Source of the DNA: Porticoccaceae bacterium
Lineage (GTDB): Bacteria; Pseudomonadota; Gammaproteobacteria; Pseudomonadales; Porticoccaceae
Direction: 5' to 3'
DNA length: 64,000 nucleotides
NCBI GenBank assembly: GCA_902562425.1
Contig: CACETF010000009.1
Span: 50,476-114,475, forward strand
Made by a program: the position numbers and the translations under genes. Within the stretch, counting starts at the first letter, position 1. Every line of letters starts with the position of its first letter. Shown piece after piece: positions 58,425 through 64,000 of the stretch. A model generated the notes under the pieces. It was given only the letters and a program-made list of their open reading frames with translations. It was not told the DNA's origin and made no database searches.

Positions 58425-61154
58425 ATGAAAAGAATGTTAATAAATGCCTCGCACAATGAAGAAGTTCGCGTCGCTATGGTTGACGGACAACGGCTGTATG
58501 ATTTAGATATTGAAAATCGAACGCGTGAACAAAAGAAAGCAAATATCTATAAAGGAAAGGTAACAAGGGTTGAACCAAGTCTTGAGGCAGCTTTTATAGA
58601 TTTTGGCGCTGACAAGCATGGTTTCCTTCCACTCAAAGAGGTTTCAAAAGCCTGTTTTCATAGAAGAGTTGCTGAAGGTTCAAAAGCCAGGATTCAAGAT
58701 GCCGTAAAAGAGGGTCAGGAGCTCTTAGTTCAAGTTGAAAAAGAAGAGCGAGGTACCAAGGGGGCTGCGCTAACTACTTTCATAAGCTTGGCAGGCCGAT
58801 ATTTGGTATTGATGCCCAATAATCCTAGAGCTGGTGGTATTTCTCGAAGAATAGAAGGGGAAGAGCGTTCTGAGCTAAGGGAGGCCATGAAAGGGCTCCA
58901 AATACCGGCTACTATGGGAGTGATAGTTAGAACTGCCGGGATAGGCAGGGCCACAGAAGAGCTCCAATGGGATCTAGATTATCTTCTGCAACTTTGGGGA
59001 ACAATAAGTGTTGAAGCAGATCAGAAAATCGCCCCTCATTTTCTTTTTCAAGAGAGTAATGTCATTGTTCGAGCAATTCGAGATTATTTGCGACAAGATG
59101 TTGGCGAAGTAATTATTGACAGTGCCGAAGCACAAGCATTGGCAGACGCCTTTATAAGTACTGTGATGCCAGATTTTAAAAGCAAAGTTAAGTACTACAA
59201 AGACGAAATACCTTTATTTACCCGATATCAAATAGAAAATCAAATTGATACAGCTTTTTGTCGAGAGGTAAAGCTTCCATCCGGTGGCTCAATTGTAATT
59301 GACGTTACAGAGGCATTAGTCGCGGTAGACATAAATTCTGCCAGAGCGACAAAAGGTAGCGACATTGAAGAGACAGCCTTTAACAACAACAAGGAAGCTG
59401 CAGAGGAGATAGCAAGGCAGCTTAGGTTAAGGGACGTAGGCGGTCTGATAGTTATTGATTTTATAGATATGGTAAGTAGTAAGCACCAAAAAGAAGTAGA
59501 AAATACGATGCGTAAAGCCTTGGAGGTGGACCGTGCCCGAGTTCAAGTTGGGCGTATATCACGTTTTGGTTTGTTGGAGATGTCGAGACAACGCTTAAGA
59601 CCATCGCTTGAGGAAACTATGTCAAAAATTTGTCCTCGATGTGAGGGTCAGGGCACGATTAGAGGGACCCGCTCATTAGCTCTGTCAATCTTAAGACTAA
59701 TTGAGGAAGAGGCTCAAAAAGAATACAGCAAAGAAATTAGGGCAGTTGTTCCGGTTTCAGTTGCAACATTTTTACTTAATGAAAAGCGTTCAGAAATCTC
59801 GGCAATTGAAAGTCGAAATTCTACCCAGTTGATTATTTTACCCAGCACCTCCTTAGAAACGCCTAAGTTTGAGGTTTCAAGAATAAGACATCAAGACGAA
59901 GACACGTCTGATTTCAGCTATAAATTAGTGGATCAACTTGATACTCAAACGGCCGAAAAAACTGATGAAGTAGAATTACTACCAGAGAACTTATCAGCGC
60001 CTGCCGTAAAAACAATAATCCCGCCAAAAAGAGAAAATAATAAGCAATCTGAACGCGCGCCATCAAGAAAAACTAGTCGCAAAAAAGGCTCTCTGATAAG
60101 ACGTTTGTTTAATAAACTTTTAGGAAAAAAAGAAACCGACGTATCGAATGTGGCTCCTATTTCCGGTAGGGCTCTAACAAATCGTCAAAACCGTAGCAGT
60201 GATCTGCAACAGCGTAATCGACAGCGAAAACGAAGACCCTCATCACCTGAAGACACTGCCACATCTCGAGTCAAAAATGCTGAATTAACGAAACAGGCAG
60301 TTAATAAGCAAAATAAAAGAGATTCCGCTGATTCTTCAGATAGACCTGCCGATTCCACGACTGAGAACTCAAAAGGTGTAAATAAGGGACAGCTTAAGCG
60401 TAGGCCTGACGATCAGAGGCGTGGACCACGTCGTCGGAGACAAAGAAAGCCGATGCCCGTACAGAGCGTGGAGAATGCAAAAGCCCTCAGCACGCATGAA
60501 ACACCCTCGCCAAATTTAGACAATAATAAAGAAGTGCCTAATTTAGAAGTGGCCTCTTCAGAGAAACAACTTAGTCCACGCACGAAAACGGAAACTTCAA
60601 AACCAGTTAAAAAGTTTAAAAAAGAGAAAGAAGTCGATACCGCAGTAACCGAAGTCGTTGATGTTTCAATAATAAAGGATGATAACCTAAGTAAGAAAGT
60701 TTCACGTCCGGTGAAAAAAGCTACAGATTCCGATTCTCAGAGGGATAAGAATACTGGCGAGGCCGATGCAAATGTGACAACAGCGAGTGGCATTCGCAAT
60801 ACTAACAATCGCGCTAAATCCTCAAAAGGTGAATCAGCGAAACTATCGACGTCAGAGAAATCTTCGCAGAATTCGGCAGTAGATGAATCTGAAGGTTCGT
60901 TGATGACAGAAAAAAAGGATAAAGGAAAGCCGATTAAAAAAAGAGAGCCGAGAGCAAAGAATGATCCTAGAAAAAAACCTAAGCCCGTGACCGATGTTGA
61001 GGTAAGTACCTCAGAAATCACATCTGAGTCACAGCCAGTGATCCCAATTTCTGAACAAGGTAATACTCGGCCAACACGGCAAGTTAGTCGTGCTTCGAAC
61101 GATCCAAGAAAAAGACGCAAAAATACAGTAGTCAGCGGGAACGATGATAACTAA
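58425..61154 (+). CDS. rne: Ribonuclease E
   Basis: The N-terminal catalytic half is complete: S1 domain (about 36-118), 5' sensor, the DNase I-like domain with metal-binding [13 protein letters not shown] and [10 protein letters not shown], and the zinc link C403-P-R-C406. After residue ~510 the sequence becomes low-complexity, rich in K, R, S, E, typical of the degradosome scaffold, with an arginine-rich segment [10 protein letters not shown] (AR-type RNA-binding). Two RAxNDPR repeats end the protein (NDPR at 846-849 and 892-895). Total 909 residues (E. coli 1061). It carries out mRNA decay and rRNA/tRNA processing, attached to the membrane or nucleoid in relatives. Confidence 0.97.
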   Translation: MKRMLINASHNEEVRVAMVDGQRLYDLDIENRTREQKKANIYKGKVTRVEPSLEAAFIDFGADKHGFLPLKEVSKACFHRRVAEGSKARIQDAVKEGQELLVQVEKEERGTKGAALTTFISLAGRYLVLMPNNPRAGGISRRIEGEERSELREAMKGLQIPATMGVIVRTAGIGRATEELQWDLDYLLQLWGTISVEADQKIAPHFLFQESNVIVRAIRDYLRQDVGEVIIDSAEAQALADAFISTVMPDFKSKVKYYKDEIPLFTRYQIENQIDTAFCREVKLPSGGSIVIDVTEALVAVDINSARATKGSDIEETAFNNNKEAAEEIARQLRLRDVGGLIVIDFIDMVSSKHQKEVENTMRKALEVDRARVQVGRISRFGLLEMSRQRLRPSLEETMSKICPRCEGQGTIRGTRSLALSILRLIEEEAQKEYSKEIRAVVPVSVATFLLNEKRSEISAIESRNSTQLIILPSTSLETPKFEVSRIRHQDEDTSDFSYKLVDQLDTQTAEKTDEVELLPENLSAPAVKTIIPPKRENNKQSERAPSRKTSRKKGSLIRRLFNKLLGKKETDVSNVAPISGRALTNRQNRSSDLQQRNRQRKRRPSSPEDTATSRVKNAELTKQAVNKQNKRDSADSSDRPADSTTENSKGVNKGQLKRRPDDQRRGPRRRRQRKPMPVQSVENAKALSTHETPSPNLDNNKEVPNLEVASSEKQLSPRTKTETSKPVKKFKKEKEVDTAVTEVVDVSIIKDDNLSKKVSRPVKKATDSDSQRDKNTGEADANVTTASGIRNTNNRAKSSKGESAKLSTSEKSSQNSAVDESEGSLMTEKKDKGKPIKKREPRAKNDPRKKPKPVTDVEVSTSEITSESQPVIPISEQGNTRPTRQVSRASNDPRKRRKNTVVSGNDDN

Positions 61155-61237
61155 AACTTTTATCTCGAACTCATCAACATATTATAGAGATAGTTATTTG
61201 ATCGAAATTATTGTCGTTTTCTGTCTACACATGGCTG

Positions 61238-61243
61238 TATACT
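61238..61243 (+). promoter_or_regulatory. Possible -10 box of tRNA-Ser
   Basis: TATACT lies 13 bases before the tRNA-Ser 5' end. The nearest TTGTCG is 21 bases upstream, too far for a normal spacer, so the -35 contact is weak. Confidence 0.4.
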
Positions 61244-61256
61244 TTAGCAAGAAGAG

Positions 61257-61347
61257 GGTGGGATGGCAGAGCGGTTGAATGCACCGGTCTTGAAAACCGG
61301 CATAGGTTAATAGCCTATCTAGGGTTCGAATCCCTATCCCACCGCCA
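61257..61347 (+). tRNA. tRNA-Ser (anticodon UGA)
   Basis: A class II tRNA with a long variable arm (CATAGGTTAATAGCCTATC), acceptor GGTGGGA/TCCCACC, anticodon loop CTTGAAA flanked by CCGGT/ACCGG, discriminator G and encoded CCA. It marks the left border of what looks like an integrated element; tRNA-Ser genes are frequent integrase targets. Confidence 0.97.
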
Positions 61348-61456
61348 TTTAATTTTTTAAGCCTCTGTTTTAGTTAGTTATTTTTATAAATAGCCTAATA
61401 ATAATTTATATAGTTACAGTTGAAGTTACAACGATGCAACTTAATGGTTAATTAGT

Positions 61457-62155
61457 ATGTGTCCAAAAGTACGAACTGTCTTCCGAGAAACCTCTGTAAG
61501 TCCCCGATCCAAAAAATTCAGAAGCCTTTTATCTGATTTTATCGCCATTACCTCTGAAGGTGAATTGAGCGGAATTGATTTGGCTGAACACAACAAGGGT
61601 TATGATCCTGATTATTTATCTAATGAGGTGAAAAATTTCGTATTAAATTTTCTTAAAGAGCGAGGGGTACCCTATGAAAAGGGAGGACTACCCTATCCTG
61701 AGGGCGAGTTGGGAATTGTAGGGATAGTTCCCGATTGGCGAAATCAATATGATCACATACCAGGTGTCCGTGTAGCATGTCATATACTTTTTGACCTGAA
61801 CTGTTTTCACAGATTTCGAGAGGAAAACCCAGAGAAAGCATACGGACATTTGTTTCGGATAATAGAGTTGTGCCCTCTACTCACGACAGCAAATATGGAA
61901 GCTCGTCATTTTTCTGGAACTGCCCGTGCCGGTAGTGGCAAGCAGTCAGAGAAAGAGGATAGAAAACAAAGGTTAATTAATGAATATTGCGTCCTCAGAG
62001 AGGAAGGTAAAATTAACATTTATGCAAGACAATTTGCAGCAAAACGGATTGGTGTCTCTTTAAGTACTGCAAAGCGTTACTTTAATTTGGATCAACTCGA
62101 GGAAGCATACTTAGAAAACTGTATCAACAATTCACCTGACACACCCAATCTATGA
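61457..62155 (+). CDS. Unknown protein with C-terminal helix-turn-helix
   Basis: I do not recognise this 232-residue protein as a named family. The first two thirds show no known domain; a motif GVPYEKGGLPYPEGELGIVG is Gly/Pro-rich, and 'NMEARHFSGTARAG' precedes a charged linker (near 150-170). The last 50 residues (IYARQFAAKRIGVSLSTAKRYF) look like a helix-turn-helix. It is the first gene after tRNA-Ser and before the alpA gene, so a regulatory or replication role in the element is likely. It has no strong ribosome site, so the start is uncertain. Confidence 0.6.
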   Translation: MCPKVRTVFRETSVSPRSKKFRSLLSDFIAITSEGELSGIDLAEHNKGYDPDYLSNEVKNFVLNFLKERGVPYEKGGLPYPEGELGIVGIVPDWRNQYDHIPGVRVACHILFDLNCFHRFREENPEKAYGHLFRIIELCPLLTTANMEARHFSGTARAGSGKQSEKEDRKQRLINEYCVLREEGKINIYARQFAAKRIGVSLSTAKRYFNLDQLEEAYLENCINNSPDTPNL

Positions 62156-62195
62156 GATTCTTGCCACATGTTATTAAGCCAATGGAGGCGCAAAC

Positions 62196-62432
62196 ATGTC
62201 CAGGGATACTTCTCAGCATAATCGCAAAACAATCCAATTCCTGAGATGGCCGGAAGTTCATAAGAGAATTGGAATATCGAAATCATATGCATATGCTCTT
62301 CAAGCTAAGGGATTATTTCCAAAACCAATTAAATTGATTGAGGGCGGCCGTGCTGCTGGTTATATCGAATCAGAGATCGACGAGTACATAGCATCAAGGA
62401 TTAAAATGTCGCGTGGCGAAAATGGTGAATAA
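62196..62432 (+). CDS. AlpA-family helix-turn-helix regulator
   Basis: This 78-residue protein fits the phage AlpA/MerR-like family: FLRWPEVHKRIGISKSYAYALQAKGLFPKPIKL then GGRAAGYIESEIDEYI. AlpA proteins activate excision or replication genes of prophages and integrative elements. It starts 40 bases after the previous gene, and its end overlaps the next frame. Confidence 0.85.
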   Translation: MSRDTSQHNRKTIQFLRWPEVHKRIGISKSYAYALQAKGLFPKPIKLIEGGRAAGYIESEIDEYIASRIKMSRGENGE

Positions 62433-62679
62433 AAACAATTCACCTCTGAAGCTTCCTGAGCATCAATCATTTAGAAATGCTGCATCAAAAGTTTGTTGCA
62501 CTAAATATTTAGGTTATGACCTCTCTTATCGGGAGGGGTACTTAAAACGCACGATTTCGTCCCGCTGTTCTTTTTCTGGACTTTTGCGGTATAGGTGCCC
62601 TCGCCTATTTAAAAAACCGCAAGAAGCCAAAAAACGACTATTCGGTGACGCTTTGACTGGTTCACTTGCACATGAATAG
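62413..62679 (+). CDS. Hypothetical protein of the integrative element
   Basis: An 88-residue frame starting with GTG, overlapping the end of the alpA gene by 20 bases and the start of the next gene by 8. It has four cysteines (CC near 28-29, C near 52 and C near 62) and many basic residues, but no known domain. The overlaps suggest translational coupling in one operon, yet the frame could also be spurious. Confidence 0.35.
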   Translation: MAKMVNKNNSPLKLPEHQSFRNAASKVCCTKYLGYDLSYREGYLKRTISSRCSFSGLLRYRCPRLFKKPQEAKKRLFGDALTGSLAHE

Positions 62680-63097
62680 CTCTCGCTGGAGAGAAAGGGT
62701 CAAAAACAGAAGAGAGAAGGGTCGATTCATCCTTATCCCCCATAATGTATTGGATAGCGATAGTTACATAGGGCTCAGCTATAAAGCCAAAGCCCTTTTA
62801 ATTGACCTTTGTTATCAATACGACGGAAGGAATAATGGTGATTTTACTGCAGCTTTGGGTTACCTAAAAGGTAGAGGTTGGGTTAGGCATGCTACGGTGC
62901 ATGATGCACTAAACGAATTGATTAAAGCAAACCTCATTCAGAGGACTCGTGAAGGAAGATTTCAAAATCCTAACAGTCGTTGTGCGCTTTATTCAGTAAA
63001 CTGGCTAAAAGTAGATGAATGTCCTGGAAAAGATCTTGAAGTTGACCCCACCTTGGTGCCAAGACGGAGTTTTAGTCTCGAAAAGAAAAAGAGATAA
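62672..63097 (+). CDS. Winged-helix replication/regulatory protein of mobile elements
   Basis: The 141-residue protein has the pattern RFILIPHNVLDSDSYIGLSYKAKALLIDL, then YDGRNNGDF, a helix-turn-helix part (RGWVRHATVHDALNELIKANLIQRTREG) and SRCALYSVNW. I recall such proteins in many prophages and genomic islands of Proteobacteria, where they resemble phage replication organisers. The exact function is unknown. Confidence 0.75.
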   Translation: MNSSRWRERVKNRREKGRFILIPHNVLDSDSYIGLSYKAKALLIDLCYQYDGRNNGDFTAALGYLKGRGWVRHATVHDALNELIKANLIQRTREGRFQNPNSRCALYSVNWLKVDECPGKDLEVDPTLVPRRSFSLEKKKR

Positions 63098-63121
63098 CCC
63101 TTTACCTAAAAAGTAACCTGT

Positions 63122-63137
63122 GGGTACCCTTTGGGTA
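63122..63137. repeat. Overlapping palindromes GGGTACCC and TACCC-TTT-GGGTA
   Basis: A perfect 8-bp palindrome overlaps a 5-bp-arm hairpin just after the winged-helix gene. The ACCCTTT word also occurs 29 bases upstream. It may be a binding site for the element's own replication protein or a terminator. Confidence 0.4.
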
Positions 63138-63220
63138 TAGATATGGATTAATCGTAGAGAAATCTTGGGACTTTGCATACTCTGTGAGTAACCAAAAAGG
63201 ACTATTTATGTCTTTTTCTT

Positions 63221-63237
63221 TGTACTAAAAAAGTACA
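63221..63237. repeat. Inverted repeat TGTACT/AGTACA
   Basis: Six-base perfect arms with a 5-A loop in the non-coding stretch. The plus side continues TCTTTATAT, so it is at best a weak terminator. Confidence 0.35.
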
Positions 63238-63724
63238 TCTTTATATATTTACCATATATAACTAAAAAATTAGGTTCTTAATTTATTTTGTTGTGTCGTA
63301 GAGAAGCCGCTGGACTCATCAATCCTGTGACACCACTGCACGACAATAACGTTAAAAGTTAAAGGTTTAATTTTCTCTGCTGGAAGTGCTGTTGATGTTC
63401 TATTTTTCCTGACGTCGTTTAGGTTGGAGAATCAGAGATAGAATTCTGCCAAAAGCTGAGATAAGAAATGATCAGTAGAACTTATGACCCGATTAAGCGA
63501 CCACAGTTTGCTGCATGGACTGGAAGAAGCTCCAATATGCATTAGAAAAAGAATTATATATATCGTATTAACTATTGAAAAATATGATTAAATTTATCAA
63601 TACGACGGTTGTTGGATTCGATAACTGTTCCGTTACAAAGTACCTTATTTAACTGTCTGGATCGCTCATTTTATATACCCTGGGTACTTCATTCATAATT
63701 TGAAAGCCGTATCGTTTACATATG

Positions 63725-63916
63725 TCATTTGGTTTTAACTGTTGGGTGTCTTTCATCTAAATACTCCTTCCGGTTGCAGTAGTAGGCTCCCACTACCTCT
63801 GGTAGATCAGACAACTCGTTCATTCTTTTTAAAGCCTCATCTATGCTGTCAAAATATTCATCTTGGTAATAATTTGGATCTTCATGAAAGTGATATCTAA
63901 CAATGTTTTGAAACAT
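63725..63916 (-). CDS. Small hypothetical protein
   Basis: A 63-residue acidic protein (MFQNIVRYHFHEDPNYYQDE…) with several Tyr and Asp residues. It has an excellent ribosome site (AGGAG five bases before the ATG) and a TATAAT about 17 bases upstream, so it is probably expressed. It does not resemble a known family. It is antisense to the element's other genes. Confidence 0.65.
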   Translation of the reverse strand: MFQNIVRYHFHEDPNYYQDEYFDSIDEALKRMNELSDLPEVVGAYYCNRKEYLDERHPTVKTK

Positions 63917-64000
63917 TTAATCTCCTCTATTATAAAAGAAATTTGTTATTTTAAGTCTTGGTTTTAACAAATCGAAAACGTTATCACCCTCTTTTCCAAG

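Larger units (their letters stand above)
63098..63724. other. AT-rich non-coding stretch within the element
   Basis: No gene is supportable. The first 45 bases hold a small cluster of repeats: GGGTACCC at 63122-63129 and TACCC-TTT-GGGTA at 63125-63137, with ACCCTTT repeated near 63097 and 63126. A further inverted repeat TGTACT-AAAAA-AGTACA lies at 63221-63237. It could contain an origin, regulatory sites or simply terminators. Confidence 0.4.
61348..64000. mobile_element. Probable integrative element at tRNA-Ser (left part; continues beyond window)
   Basis: Downstream of the tRNA the gene content changes: an unknown protein with a C-terminal helix-turn-helix, an AlpA-type regulator, a short cysteine-containing protein, a replication-type winged-helix protein, a long AT-rich non-coding stretch and a small antisense ORF. 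AlpA plus this type of winged-helix protein is typical of prophages, satellites and integrative elements. No integrase lies between the tRNA and these genes, so it must be further right or absent. I found no second copy of the tRNA 3' end in the window. Confidence 0.65.

Noticed and set aside
61211..61243. Full sigma-70 promoter for tRNA-Ser from TTGTCG and TATACT
   Set aside because: The spacer is 21 bases; only the -10 box is reported, with low confidence.

Overview
The window looks like chromosome from a free-living, moderately AT-rich gammaproteobacterium. It has GlnRS, LolA, LpxH, RNase E with an arginine-rich tail, the 531-residue type of isocitrate lyase, and blocks of gene order I recognise from Pseudomonas and relatives (lpxH-ppiB-glnS-cysS-folD-tRNAs; aceA, purB-mnmA-nudix-icd-clpSA-infA-aat-trxB-ftsK-lolA-serS; etfAB/etfD; holB-tmk-mltG-pabC-acpP-fabG-fabD-plsX-rpmF-yceD, maf, rluC/rne). 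The blocks are compressed. Genes usually found inside them (ate, cspD, rarA, fabF, pilZ, tusBCD) are missing here, which suggests a streamlined, probably marine, lineage. The exact taxon cannot be fixed from the sequence alone.

Layout. 1-9.3 kb: the end of tusE, a YccA-type membrane protein, lpxH, ppiB, divergent glnS and cysS, a GlpD-like oxidoreductase, a broken enoyl-CoA hydratase gene, folD and a Pro-Arg-His tRNA operon with a clear promoter. 9.3-14.3 kb: a glyoxylate-shunt cluster (isocitrate lyase, LysR regulator, malate synthase G). 14.8-30.2 kb: housekeeping genes (RoxA-like oxygenase, purB, mnmA, Nudix, icd, clpS-clpA, infA, aat, trxB, ftsK-lolA, serS). 30.3-37.3 kb: a lone tyrosine recombinase, a tail-specific protease carrying a LysM domain, xthA, a gene-free stretch of about 1.4 kb and a PCu(A)C copper chaperone. 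37.3-48.7 kb: electron-transfer flavoprotein genes, a DUF1285/TetR pair, thrH, a 5'-nucleotidase, an AGCS symporter, yajC, bcp, malate dehydrogenase, dUTPase and a metallo-beta-lactamase-fold hydrolase. 48.7-61.2 kb: the replication / fatty-acid / ribosome cluster ending in rne. 61.25-64 kb: tRNA-Ser(UGA) followed by genes typical of an integrative element (AlpA regulator, replication-type winged-helix protein, unknown proteins).

The metabolic genes fit together. Icd and the isocitrate lyase / malate synthase pair compete for isocitrate. The ETF/ETF-QO genes take electrons from acyl-CoA oxidation, whose acetyl-CoA the glyoxylate shunt would assimilate. Malate dehydrogenase closes the cycle. 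TusE and MnmA belong to the same tRNA 2-thiouridine pathway. Aat, ClpS and ClpA form the N-degron route.

I found no CRISPR array, no recognisable defence operon and no clearly new system. The points most worth following up are the tRNA-Ser element that runs off the right edge, the LysM domain inside the Prc protease, the apparently truncated RoxA, the doubly broken enoyl-CoA hydratase, the lone recombinase, and the large gene-free stretch after xthA.
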